Source: Mageeibacillus sp. UBA5436 | GTDB lineage: Bacteria; Bacillota; Clostridia; Saccharofermentanales; DTU023 | Assembly: GCA_002427545.1 (NCBI GenBank) | Contig: DIRM01000050.1 | Location: forward strand, 1-28,227 | Length of the DNA: 28,227 bases | Direction: 5' to 3' | Part shown: in pieces, positions 8,287 through 17,438 of the stretch | Layout: each line of letters starts with the position of its first letter | Position numbering within the stretch: position 1 is the stretch's first letter | Notes under the pieces: generated by a model | Database searches by the model: none | What the model saw: the letters and a program-made list of their open reading frames with translations, nothing else | Told to the model about the DNA's origin: nothing | Position numbers and translations under genes: made by a program

Positions 8287-9753
8287 TTACTTTTTATTGA
8301 ATAATAATTCATTTTGTATAGCTTCTGACATTTTTTCTTTCCCGATAACAATTTCCTGATCTTGTTCGATTTGCCATAATTTTTTTACGGTATCTGGAAT
8401 ATTGGGATTTTCAGAATTCATAATTTTAGAAATAGTTTGAATGGCTTGCCAATCATCTTCTGGCATTTCCATCTGTAAGGATTGTAAAATTTTCTCCATA
8501 AATTTATAGGGGCTAGCGGTAGAAGCAATTAAGGTTGTTTTTTCTTCTATCATTTTTTGGGCAACCGCATAAGCAACAGCTGTGTGTGGATCAATTAAAT
8601 ACTGATATTGCTTGTAGACTTTGGCAATTGCTTGACTCGTTTCATTTTCATCTGCCCAAGTAGCCGAAATATTTAACAAATCTTTATCAATAGAAAATAT
8701 ACCATTTGTTTTTAATTCAAGCATAATTTGATTAATCCATTGACTATCTGGATTCTTTAAATATAAATAACGTTCCAAATTACTTGCTACCAAAATATCC
8801 ATTGACGGAGAAGAGGTTTTGATCAGCTCGCGATTTGCATCATAAATCCCACTTGCCAGAAAATCAGATAAAACATTATTTTGATTGGCAGCTAATTGAA
8901 TTTCTCCTAATGGCAAACCCATTTCTTTACTATAACAAGCAGCAAGAATATTACCAAAATTTCCTGTAGGTACAACTATATTTAGATTTTCTCCATAATT
9001 AATATGCCCTGCTTTAACCGCTTGCAAATAGCTAAAAATATAATAAATCATTTGCGGTATTAAGCGACCAATATTAATGGAATTGGCTGATGATAATTGA
9101 TAGCCGAGTTCAGACATTTTTTGATTAAAGGTTGAATTGACAAGCAAGTCTTTTACGCCTCGCTGACAAGTATCAAAATCGCCTTTAACTGCAATTGCCC
9201 TAATATTTTTTGATTCTCTAGTTAGCATTTGTCTTTTTTGGAAAGAACTAACCCCTTGATAAGGATAAAAGACGATCACTTCAAAATCTTCAACCCCAGA
9301 AAATCCTTCCATTGCAGCCTTACCAGTATCCCCTGAGGTCGCTGTTAAAATCAAAACTTTTTTTGTATCTTGCATTTGTTTTTTAGCCGCTTGCATTAAA
9401 TGCGGTAAAAATTGTAATGCCACATCTTTAAAAGCTAAAGTGGGTCCATGCCATAATTCTAAAAAACCCGTTTGAGAATCAAGCCAATGCGTCGGGACGA
9501 TATCGGTATGGTCAAAATTATTTCCGTAACTGTTCTTAATAATTTCCTTTATCGTATTTGCATTTAAATCCGAGAAAAAGATTTCAAATATTTGCTGTGC
9601 CATTTCTTGATAAGAATCGTTCAACCAAGCTCTAAAATCTAACTGTGGCAATGAATCTGGCACAAATAAGCCACCGTCTTCAGCTAAACCTTGTAATACC
9701 GCTTCAGAAGGTTGCACAAATTTTTGACTGTTCCTCGTACTATGATAACGCAT
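8287..9753 (-). CDS. thrC: Threonine synthase
   Basis: A 488-residue pyridoxal-phosphate enzyme that converts O-phosphohomoserine to threonine, the last step of the pathway. It belongs to the longer, E. coli-like class: MRYHSTR start, then LAEDGGLFVP. The PLP lysine is Lys109 in LWHGPTLAFKD, followed by ATSGDTGKAAMEGF, which holds the cofactor phosphate. Length is normal. GGAG lies 8 nt before the ATG. It is the last gene of the EamA-lysC-hom-thrC unit, 51 nt after hom, with no clear hairpin terminator after it. The enzyme preceding it in the pathway, homoserine kinase (ThrB), is not in this window. Confidence 0.95.
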   Translation of the reverse strand: MRYHSTRNSQKFVQPSEAVLQGLAEDGGLFVPDSLPQLDFRAWLNDSYQEMAQQIFEIFFSDLNANTIKEIIKNSYGNNFDHTDIVPTHWLDSQTGFLELWHGPTLAFKDVALQFLPHLMQAAKKQMQDTKKVLILTATSGDTGKAAMEGFSGVEDFEVIVFYPYQGVSSFQKRQMLTRESKNIRAIAVKGDFDTCQRGVKDLLVNSTFNQKMSELGYQLSSANSINIGRLIPQMIYYIFSYLQAVKAGHINYGENLNIVVPTGNFGNILAACYSKEMGLPLGEIQLAANQNNVLSDFLASGIYDANRELIKTSSPSMDILVASNLERYLYLKNPDSQWINQIMLELKTNGIFSIDKDLLNISATWADENETSQAIAKVYKQYQYLIDPHTAVAYAVAQKMIEEKTTLIASTASPYKFMEKILQSLQMEMPEDDWQAIQTISKIMNSENPNIPDTVKKLWQIEQDQEIVIGKEKMSEAIQNELLFNKK

Positions 9754-9804
9754 ATCAAATCTCCGTATAAATTAAAATATATTAATTTTTTTTGCTTTAA
9801 TCTT

Positions 9805-11025
9805 TTATTTAATTTTATTATTCAAACGAATAACATGTAAACCTCTTTCAAAGAGTTCAACTGCTTTTTGATTGGAAATTGGTTTAGAAAAGATAATAAC
9901 CTCTTTTTTAGCCAAAAGAATTTTTTCTGCCATCTCAATAATTTCATTATTTAAATCTTCATTAACCATAAGCGAATCTGGGATTCGTATATAAAAAGAT
10001 GATTCAATTTGATCTGAAATATTTTCATATTGATTCTCTTTGACAGGAAAGTACAAAGGTTTATTTGTGATTGTTTCATAAATATCTGAAACAATCGCAT
10101 TGGCTGTAGGATACATCGAACCCCCAGCCCCATAAAAACGTAATTCCCCACAATAGGAACCATTAAAAGTAACTTCATTCATCATGCCATTGACTCGATT
10201 AAATTTGCTATTATTCAGAGCTGTTGGGAAAACAGATAAAGCAATTTGTTTTTCTTTTAAGCCTGATTTTTCGCCATTTAATAACTCAGCAATCAATTTT
10301 ATTTCATAACCTAATTTATTCAATATTTCAGAATCACGGCTATCAACTTGAGTAATACCAAAGCTAGGAATACTTTGTTCAGAGATTTCAATTTGCAAAA
10401 TCATCATTGCTAAAATGGCTAATTTTCTTCGAGCATCAAAACCTGCAATATCGTCTGTTGGATTGGCTTCTAAAATACCGAGTTCTCTTGCTTCGGCTAT
10501 AACTTCTGTTTCATCTCTGCCCTTACAAATTTCTGTCAATACATAATTAGTGGAAGAATTAATAATGCCATGTAAAAGAGAAATATCATTAAAGGCAATT
10601 AAACGTCCTAAAGAAGACAGAACTGGAATGCCGCCTGCTACAGATGCTTCAAATTTGAAATGCACATTTTGCTGTATCGCAATTTTTTGTAATTCTTTAA
10701 AGTCTACTGCAATCGCTGCCTTATTAGCCGAGACAACATGTTTGCCGGCCATCAAACTTTTTCTAATATATTCAATTGCTTGATTTTTAGAACTGGTCAC
10801 TTCGACAATCAATTCAATGTTTGGATCTTGCAAAATTTCCTCAAAATTATCCGTGATAATTTGATTTGCTTCCTTGATGTCACGTTTTTTGGCGACATTG
10901 TGAACTAGGATTTTTTCAATCTCAATGGATTGACCAAATCTAGATTGATAGAGATCTTTGCTCTCCGTTAAAATTTTATATACGCCCTCGCCTACTGTGC
11001 CAAAACCGAGTATTGCTATTTTCAT
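9805..11025 (-). CDS. hom: Homoserine dehydrogenase
   Basis: A 406-residue NAD(P)H-dependent enzyme that reduces aspartate semialdehyde to homoserine. The nucleotide-binding Rossmann loop is GFGTVGEG (residues 7-14). The catalytic part includes SANKAAIA, GIINSSTNYVLTEI and EANPTDDIAGFDARRKLAILA, where the last Lys is the expected catalytic base. The C-terminal 60-70 residues sit where an ACT domain usually lies but match it only loosely (SSFYIRIPDSLMVNEDL), so threonine feedback sensing may be weak or changed. The start is the ATG at 11023-11025: one nt after the lysC stop, with GAGGA in the end of lysC. A longer in-frame start would overlap lysC by about 60 nt and would place 20 non-family residues at the N-terminus. 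Confidence 0.93.
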   Translation of the reverse strand: MKIAILGFGTVGEGVYKILTESKDLYQSRFGQSIEIEKILVHNVAKKRDIKEANQIITDNFEEILQDPNIELIVEVTSSKNQAIEYIRKSLMAGKHVVSANKAAIAVDFKELQKIAIQQNVHFKFEASVAGGIPVLSSLGRLIAFNDISLLHGIINSSTNYVLTEICKGRDETEVIAEARELGILEANPTDDIAGFDARRKLAILAMMILQIEISEQSIPSFGITQVDSRDSEILNKLGYEIKLIAELLNGEKSGLKEKQIALSVFPTALNNSKFNRVNGMMNEVTFNGSYCGELRFYGAGGSMYPTANAIVSDIYETITNKPLYFPVKENQYENISDQIESSFYIRIPDSLMVNEDLNNEIIEMAEKILLAKKEVIIFSKPISNQKAVELFERGLHVIRLNNKIK

Positions 11026-11026
11026 T

Positions 11027-12340
11027 TTATTTATCCTCAAAAAATTTATTATAGATGGCTTGAATTGACTTCTCAAAATCCTCATTTGCTACACCTACAA
11101 TAATATTTAATTCGCTGGAGCCTTGAGAAATCATTCGAATATTTACTTCTTCATCTGCCAAGCTACCAAAAACTCGGCTTGAAACACCAGAACGTAATGC
11201 CATGTTTTCTCCAACAACAGCAATTAGCGATAAACCACTGGTTATTTCAATCATATCGGGCGAACAATAAATATCGATTTCTTCTAAGATTTTCTTTTCA
11301 AGACCTTTCATTTCTTTCTCATTAACAATAATAGAAACACGATCAATTGAAGAAGGCATATGATGTATTGAAATATTATTGGCTTCAAAAACTGAACATA
11401 GTTTACGGAAAAAACTAATATCCTCTGTCATATGATATTTTTCAACATCGATAACCGTAAAGTTTTTTAAACCAGCAATACCTGTTACAACAAAATCTTC
11501 ATCCTGACGTTTGGCTCGAGGTACAATTAAAGTTCCTGCATCATTTGGTGCATTCGTATTCAGAATATGAATCGGAATATTTCTTTGTCTTGCAGGTAAA
11601 ATAGATTCTTCATGTAGAACATTTGCACCCATATAGCTGAGTTCTCTTAATTCTTCATAAGTAACTCTACGCAGTGGTTTAGGATTATCGACAATACGAG
11701 GATCGGCTGCTAAGAAACCAGATACATCTGTCCAATTCTCATATTCATCAACACCTAAAGCTGCTGCCAAAATAGAGCCTGTAATATCTGACCCGCCTCT
11801 AGGGAAAGTAACAATTTCGCCATTCGCTTTAGCACCATAAAAACCGGGAATAACAAAGCAATCATCTTTAATTTTTTCTCTTATCAGTTGCTTGGTTTGT
11901 ACCGTATCAAGTTGATTGTTTTGATTAAAACGAATAATTTCTGCGGCATCAACAAATTGGCAACCAAGATAACTTGCCATTAATTTCGCAGAAAAATACT
12001 CGCCACGACTAACGGTAAAATCAACTTTTACATCTGATTTTAGAAGTTTTCTAGTTTCTTCTAATTCTTCAGTCAAATCAATTTTTAAGTCCAATTCATT
12101 CTGAATAGTCAAAAAGCGTTCAGATATGGAATCATAAACTTCGTCACCGCCAATGCCTATTTGCATAAACTGATGGCAGAGATAAAGCATATCTGTGATT
12201 TTATGATCTGTATCATCTCTTTTGCCGGGGGCTGAAACAACAACAATTTTTCTTTCTGAATCTGCTTCAATTATGGCTTTCACTTTAGAAAATTGAGAAG
12301 CCGCAGCGCAGGAACTGCCGCCAAATTTTGTTACTTTCAT
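11027..12340 (-). CDS. lysC: Aspartate kinase
   Basis: A 437-residue enzyme that phosphorylates aspartate, the entry step to lysine, threonine and methionine. The kinase domain begins MKVTKFGGSSCA, and contains FTVSRGEYFSAKLMA, and VTFPRGGSDITGSILAAAL for ATP and aspartate binding. Two ACT-type regulatory units follow (about residues 290-360 and 370-437), with NFTVIDVEKYHM and the terminal VNIRMISQGSSELNIIVGV block, so amino-acid feedback is likely. GAGGAGA lies 6 nt before the ATG. It is 11 nt downstream of the EamA transporter gene and one nt upstream of hom. Which end product inhibits it cannot be seen from sequence. Confidence 0.94.
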   Translation of the reverse strand: MKVTKFGGSSCAAASQFSKVKAIIEADSERKIVVVSAPGKRDDTDHKITDMLYLCHQFMQIGIGGDEVYDSISERFLTIQNELDLKIDLTEELEETRKLLKSDVKVDFTVSRGEYFSAKLMASYLGCQFVDAAEIIRFNQNNQLDTVQTKQLIREKIKDDCFVIPGFYGAKANGEIVTFPRGGSDITGSILAAALGVDEYENWTDVSGFLAADPRIVDNPKPLRRVTYEELRELSYMGANVLHEESILPARQRNIPIHILNTNAPNDAGTLIVPRAKRQDEDFVVTGIAGLKNFTVIDVEKYHMTEDISFFRKLCSVFEANNISIHHMPSSIDRVSIIVNEKEMKGLEKKILEEIDIYCSPDMIEITSGLSLIAVVGENMALRSGVSSRVFGSLADEEVNIRMISQGSSELNIIVGVANEDFEKSIQAIYNKFFEDK

Positions 12341-12351
12341 CAGTTTCTCCT

Positions 12352-13341
12352 CTATTTACTTGTTTTTTTATAATTAACTAAAAATATACCTAAAGCTACT
12401 AAAATCAATGCGATTATTAAACGTGGTTGCAAAATATTTTCTTTGAGAATAATTGCTGATCCCAATGCTCCAATAACTGGAATCAAACTTTTAAACACAC
12501 TTAATTTCGATACTTCATGATATTTTAACATGGTCGTCCATAAGCCAAAAGCCATAGCTGATAAAAATGCTAGATAAAATAAAATTAACCAAGCTTTGGC
12601 ATTAATAGCATTAACTGTTCCTCCAAATATTTTACCAAAAATAATTAAAATACTGCCGCCTAAAAAGAAATTCCAACCGCTTAAAAGTCGTGGATGAAAA
12701 TAATTTGTCAGTTTTTTACTAAGTATCGTAGCAAAAGCAGAAGCTAAAGAAGATAAAAGCATAAAGCCGTCACCAAGCCAATTAAAACTGATATTATCAC
12801 CTCTTTGGAAATCAACGATAACAATGCCAGTAAAACCCAAAACACAGCCTAAAATAACATATTTCGTTAATTTCTCATCCTTATAAAAAAAGCTTGCCAA
12901 AATAATGGTCATAAACGAAGCTGTTCCAGCTAAAATGGAACCAATTGTCCCTGATGTATGAGCTAGCCCAATAAAAAACAAAGCATATTGTAAAATCGTT
13001 TGTGGTATGGCTAAAAGAAAGGCTGCCCCCCATTGTTGCGCCGTTTTTGGGAAAGGATTACATTTTTCTACAATGGCTGTAAAAATGATGGTCAAGATAC
13101 CAGCTAAGGTAAATCGCAAACCTGCAAATAACAGAAGAGATGCAATTTGATTATCTGTCCCTGATTGAATTTGAAATAATTCATAACCCTTTTTCACCAC
13201 AGGAAAAGCAGTTCCCCAAAGGAGGATGCTAATAAAAGTACAAGTTAACCAAACTGCAGGGTTTTGCCAAAATTTAGCAGCATGACTTTTTTCTTGCAAT
13301 TGATTATCTGTATTAATCTCTTGTATCGTAGTCTTTTCCAT
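12352..13341 (-). CDS. EamA/DMT-family membrane transporter, possible amino-acid exporter
   Basis: A 329-residue membrane protein of the drug/metabolite transporter superfamily. It has a 30-residue cytoplasmic lead, then about ten helices in two EamA repeats (about residues 32-175 and 185-320). Family marks are LLWGTAFPVVKKGYELF in helix 1, LAGTASFMTIILASFFYKDEKLT at the end of repeat 1 and IPVIGALGSAIILKE near the end of repeat 2. It is the first gene of the unit that carries lysC, hom and thrC, so export of threonine, homoserine or a related amino acid (as for RhtA) is a reasonable guess but only from context. The ATG has no clear ribosome site; the next ATG is far inside, so the start may be weak or leader-dependent. 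Confidence 0.82.
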   Translation of the reverse strand: MEKTTIQEINTDNQLQEKSHAAKFWQNPAVWLTCTFISILLWGTAFPVVKKGYELFQIQSGTDNQIASLLLFAGLRFTLAGILTIIFTAIVEKCNPFPKTAQQWGAAFLLAIPQTILQYALFFIGLAHTSGTIGSILAGTASFMTIILASFFYKDEKLTKYVILGCVLGFTGIVIVDFQRGDNISFNWLGDGFMLLSSLASAFATILSKKLTNYFHPRLLSGWNFFLGGSILIIFGKIFGGTVNAINAKAWLILFYLAFLSAMAFGLWTTMLKYHEVSKLSVFKSLIPVIGALGSAIILKENILQPRLIIALILVALGIFLVNYKKTSK

Positions 13342-13426
13342 TTTTGTATTTTAGCCTGTTTATTATTTTTCTGCCACGTTTTTAATTTTTTCGTTACAAA
13401 AAGTTAAAGATATAAGATATTTTGTA

Positions 13427-13456
13427 TAATTATTCACCTTACTCAACAATTGTCAA
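13427..13456 (-). promoter_or_regulatory. Candidate promoter of the EamA-lysC-hom-thrC operon
   Basis: A consensus TTGACA (13451-13456, minus) is followed 18 nt later by TAATTA (13427-13432), about 85 nt before the transporter start. The -35 overlaps the palindrome ACAATTGT (13446-13453). The 226-bp divergent region with purL contains no lysine riboswitch or T-box that I can recognise, so control by a protein is more likely. Confidence 0.45.
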
Positions 13457-13567
13457 CTATACGAATGTTTGTAATAGTAAAATTTGCCATATTTTGCTAT
13501 ATTTAAACCGATAATTAAATTCTAAAAAATTGACTATATATTTCTAATTAAAGACAGGAGAAAAGTA

Positions 13568-16500
13568 ATGGTCTATCGCGTTTATTCCGAAAAGAAAAAA
13601 GATTTATCTACAGAAGCTTTGCTACTTAAAACAGATATTCAATCTTTACTTGATATTAAAGGTTTAGAAGATCTGCGCATTGTCAATCGTTATGATTTAG
13701 AAAATATTTCAAAAGAAGTATTTGAAGAAGTAAAGACAACACTTCTTTCTGAACCTCCACTTGATCATGTTTATCATACATTGGAACATGATCCTGATGA
13801 TTTTGTATTTGCTGTTGAATTTTTACCAGGGCAATATGATCAAAGAGCTGATTCTGCTGCACAATGTGTTCAATTCATCACACAGCAAGAAAGACCTATT
13901 GTACGTTCAGCCAAAGTTTATATTTTAAAAGGCAATCTATCCGAACAAGATATTGCAGCCATTAAAAAATATGTCATCAATCCAGTGGAAGCAAGAGAAG
14001 CCACATTAGAAACATATGACACTTTACAATTGGAGCATCAAGAGCCCGAAGACATTCAAATCTTAGAAGGATTTATCGCTTTAGATGCTGATGGTTTAAA
14101 AGATTTTTTAGCCGAATATGAATTAGCCATGGATTTTGACGATTTATCATTCTGCCAAGATTATTTTAAAAGTGAAAATCGCGACCCTTCCTTAACCGAA
14201 ATTCGTGTAATTGATACCTATTGGTCAGATCATTGTCGACATACCACATTCTTGACCAGTATTGATAAAGTGACATTTGAAGATGAACTCTTAGAAAAAA
14301 CATATCAAGAATATCTTCAAACAAGAAAAAATTTAAATCGTAAAAAGCCAATTAATTTAATGGATATTGGCACCCTCGCGGCCAAAGCTTTAAAAGCAAA
14401 TGGGCAATTGGATCGATTGGATGCTTCTGAAGAAATCAATGCTTGTACAGTTAAAATTGATGTTGAAATCGAAGGAAAAACCGAAAAATGGTTGCTTTTA
14501 TTCAAAAATGAAACGCATAATCATCCAACTGAAATCGAACCATTTGGTGGTGCAGCTACTTGTATCGGTGGCGCTATCAGAGATCCTTTATCTGGAAGAG
14601 CTTATGTTTATGCTGCTATGCGAGTTACAGGTGCTGCTAATCCATTAGACAAAACACCGGTCATGCCAGGTAAATTACCTCAAAGGAAAATTGTAACAAC
14701 TGCTGCTGACGGATATAGTTCTTATGGTAATCAAATTGGTTTAGCAACTGGTCAAGTTGATGAATTATATCATCCTGGTTATGCTGCAAAAAGAATGGAA
14801 ATAGGCGCTGTTGTCGCTGCAACACCAGAAGAAAATGTTCGCCGTGAAGAACCTGCCGCTGGTGATATTGTCATTTTATTAGGTGGCAAAACAGGACGTG
14901 ACGGCTGCGGAGGAGCAACCGGTTCCTCTAAATCTCATACCGTTGATTCTTTAGAAAAATCTGGAGCAGAAGTTCAAAAAGGTAATGCCCCAGAAGAAAG
15001 AAAAATACAAAGATTATTTAGAAAAAAAGAAGCTTCGGTTTTAATAAAACGCTGCAATGACTTTGGTGCTGGCGGTGTTTCTGTTGCTGTTGGTGAATTA
15101 GCAGATGGCCTTGAAATTAATTTAGACCTTGTACCTAAAAAATATGAAGGCTTAGATGGCACTGAATTAGCTATCAGCGAATCACAAGAAAGAATGGCTG
15201 TCGTTGTTGCATCAGAAGATGCAGAACATTTTATTGATCTGGCGCATGCCGAAAATCTAGAAGCTACAAAAATTGCTGTTGTTACAGAATCTCCTCGTCT
15301 CGTAATGCATTGGCGCAATCAAACAATCGTTGATTTATCACGTGAATTTATGAATTCAAATGGTGCTGAAAAACATATTGAAATCGCACCTGAAAATACC
15401 AAAGATTATGATCGAGCAAAACCAACAGCCGATTTTGCTGACAATATGAAAGCACTTGTTGATGATCTTAATGTTTGTTCAAAACGCGGCTTATCTGAAC
15501 AATTTGACTCGACGGTTGGTGCTGGCACAGTTTTAATGCCATTTGGTGGCAAATATCAAAAAACACCTATTCAAGCTATGGTTCATCAGATATCCATAGA
15601 AAATCGAAATACAGAAAATTGTTCCTTAATGGCATGGGGATATAATCCTTATATTTCAGAAAAAAGCCCCTATCACGGTGCTTATTTGGCTGTGAATGAA
15701 TCAATAGCCAAATTGATTGCTGCAGGTTCTGATCTTGATCAAATTTATTTAACTTTTCAAGAATATTTTGAAAAACCCTTAAAAGATCCAAAACGTTGGG
15801 GCAAACCTCTATCTGCTTTACTTGGTGCTTTTAAAGCTCAAATGGATTATGGCATCACTGCTATAGGCGGTAAAGATTCAATGAGTGGCTCTTTTGAGCA
15901 TTTGGATGTCCCTCCTACTCTCGTCTCTTTCGCTGTGACAACGGATTATTCAAAACATATTATCTCACCAGAATTTAAAAATTCTAATCATCAAGTTTTA
16001 TTATTTAAACCTCATTATGATAAAAATAATTTACCTGAGAAAGATTCTCAAATTAGCCTCTTTAAATTCATCGCAAATTTAATTCGTTCAGGTAAAGTTA
16101 AAGCGGCTTATACACCTGGCTATGGCGGCATAGCCGAAGCTATTTTCAAAATGGCAATAGGCAATCAAATTGGTTTTACATATGAATCGAATATCAATCA
16201 AGATGATTTATTTGCCTACTCCTATGGTTCTTTTATCATTGAATTAAATGAAGATTTCGATTTAGCTGAAAATAAAGATTTTACAAGTTTTATTCTCGGT
16301 CAAACAATAGATGATTATCAAATTCAATATGATCAAACATCGCTTTCTATTGCTGAACTGGAAACGATTTATGAAAACAAATTGGAATCTGTCTTCCATA
16401 CAAAAGTTGAAGAAAACAAATCTGAGATTCCTGAGATTTTATATCAAACAAAATCTCATGTCAAACCTAAACAAAGTGTACAAGAACCAAGAGTTTTAAT

Positions 16501-17284
16501 TCCTGTTTTCCCAGGAAATAATTGTGAGTATGATACAGCTAAGGCTTGGCTTGAGGCTGGAGCAAAACCTCATACTTTTGTTGTCAATAATTTATCTTTC
16601 ACAACGATTAAAGAATCCGTTGAACAATTTGCAAAAGAAATCCAAAACAGCCAAATTATCTTCATCCCAGGTGGTTTTTCTGGCGGTGATGAACCAGAAG
16701 GCTCTGCTAAATTTATCACTTCATTTTTCCGCAATCAACAGATTATGCAAGCAGTTGAAAATTTAATGGATCAACGTGACGGTTTAATTTGTGGTATTTG
16801 TAATGGTTTCCAAGCCTTGGTTAAATTGGGATTAGTACCTTTTGGTAAAATCGTTGATAGCAAATCTGACTCTCCGACTTTAACCTTCAATACCATTCAT
16901 CGTCATCAATCAAAAATAGTACAAACAAAAGTGGTTTCAAACAAATCACCTTGGTTGGCCGAGACTGAACTGAATCAGGTTTATCATATTCCTATTTCGC
17001 ATGGTGAAGGACGTTTCTTAGCAGATGAGGCGACATTGAATCAATTGATTGAAAATGGTCAAATTGCTACACAATATGTCGATATGGATGGTCAACCCTC
17101 TTATGATATTCAATACAATCCTAATGGTTCTGTCTATGCTGTTGAAGGTATCACTTCACCTGATGGCAGAATTTTTGGAAAGATGGGTCATAGTGAAAGA
17201 GTTGGAAAATATTTATACAAGAATGTTATCGGAGAACACGATATGGGTCTCTTCCGTTCTGCTGTTAAATATTTTCAAGGTTGA
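13568..17284 (+). CDS. purL: Phosphoribosylformylglycinamidine synthase, single-chain with fused glutaminase
   Basis: A 1238-residue enzyme of purine synthesis that turns FGAR, glutamine and ATP into FGAM. It is the large type with all parts on one chain. The N-terminal domain (about 1-160) is followed by a linker and the first ATP-grasp-like AIRS half, with FKNETHNHPTEIEPFGG at 312-328 as the FGAR-binding loop. A second half follows (about 620-960), with GITAIGGKDSMSGSF. The glutaminase domain (about 973-1238) starts VLIPVFPGNNCEYD and has the nucleophile Cys1078 in GICNGFQ and the His1145-Glu1147 pair in SHGEGRF. AGGAG lies 7 nt before the ATG. It stands alone, divergent from the lysC operon; no other pur gene is in view. 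No PurR box or purine riboswitch was recognised upstream. Confidence 0.96.
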   Translation: MVYRVYSEKKKDLSTEALLLKTDIQSLLDIKGLEDLRIVNRYDLENISKEVFEEVKTTLLSEPPLDHVYHTLEHDPDDFVFAVEFLPGQYDQRADSAAQCVQFITQQERPIVRSAKVYILKGNLSEQDIAAIKKYVINPVEAREATLETYDTLQLEHQEPEDIQILEGFIALDADGLKDFLAEYELAMDFDDLSFCQDYFKSENRDPSLTEIRVIDTYWSDHCRHTTFLTSIDKVTFEDELLEKTYQEYLQTRKNLNRKKPINLMDIGTLAAKALKANGQLDRLDASEEINACTVKIDVEIEGKTEKWLLLFKNETHNHPTEIEPFGGAATCIGGAIRDPLSGRAYVYAAMRVTGAANPLDKTPVMPGKLPQRKIVTTAADGYSSYGNQIGLATGQVDELYHPGYAAKRMEIGAVVAATPEENVRREEPAAGDIVILLGGKTGRDGCGGATGSSKSHTVDSLEKSGAEVQKGNAPEERKIQRLFRKKEASVLIKRCNDFGAGGVSVAVGELADGLEINLDLVPKKYEGLDGTELAISESQERMAVVVASEDAEHFIDLAHAENLEATKIAVVTESPRLVMHWRNQTIVDLSREFMNSNGAEKHIEIAPENTKDYDRAKPTADFADNMKALVDDLNVCSKRGLSEQFDSTVGAGTVLMPFGGKYQKTPIQAMVHQISIENRNTENCSLMAWGYNPYISEKSPYHGAYLAVNESIAKLIAAGSDLDQIYLTFQEYFEKPLKDPKRWGKPLSALLGAFKAQMDYGITAIGGKDSMSGSFEHLDVPPTLVSFAVTTDYSKHIISPEFKNSNHQVLLFKPHYDKNNLPEKDSQISLFKFIANLIRSGKVKAAYTPGYGGIAEAIFKMAIGNQIGFTYESNINQDDLFAYSYGSFIIELNEDFDLAENKDFTSFILGQTIDDYQIQYDQTSLSIAELETIYENKLESVFHTKVEENKSEIPEILYQTKSHVKPKQSVQEPRVLIPVFPGNNCEYDTAKAWLEAGAKPHTFVVNNLSFTTIKESVEQFAKEIQNSQIIFIPGGFSGGDEPEGSAKFITSFFRNQQIMQAVENLMDQRDGLICGICNGFQALVKLGLVPFGKIVDSKSDSPTLTFNTIHRHQSKIVQTKVVSNKSPWLAETELNQVYHIPISHGEGRFLADEATLNQLIENGQIATQYVDMDGQPSYDIQYNPNGSVYAVEGITSPDGRIFGKMGHSERVGKYLYKNVIGEHDMGLFRSAVKYFQG

Positions 17285-17332
17285 AAATTAGATTTTAATC
17301 ATTAAAATCACAAACATTATTTATCTATCAAA

Positions 17333-17369
17333 AAACAGGCTTATTTCTATTTTAGATTTAAGCCTGTTT
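17333..17369. terminator. Bidirectional terminator between purL and the DUF1538 gene
   Basis: Perfect 11-bp arms at 17333-17343 and 17359-17369 around a 15-nt loop. On the minus strand the stem is followed by six T; on the plus strand by TTTCTTATTT. It lies between the ends of two convergent genes, about 50 nt after the purL stop and 70 nt after the DUF1538 stop, so it can serve both. Confidence 0.85.
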
Positions 17370-17438
17370 CTTATTTACTATTTAAATGATTTAAAATAAA
17401 CGTATTCTGTTTTATAAAATTAAATTCTGCTTTTTCAA

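Noticed and set aside
13342..13567. Possible lysine riboswitch, T-box or PurR boxes in the lysC/purL divergent region
   Set aside because: The region is only 226 bp. I found no T-box sequence (TGGNACCGCG type), no lysine-riboswitch core and no paired CGAA/TTCG PurBox at proper spacing; one CGAATGTTTG is isolated.
14166..14351. Several short open frames inside purL on both strands
   Set aside because: Shadows of the purL frame, which is intact from start to stop with conserved motifs throughout.
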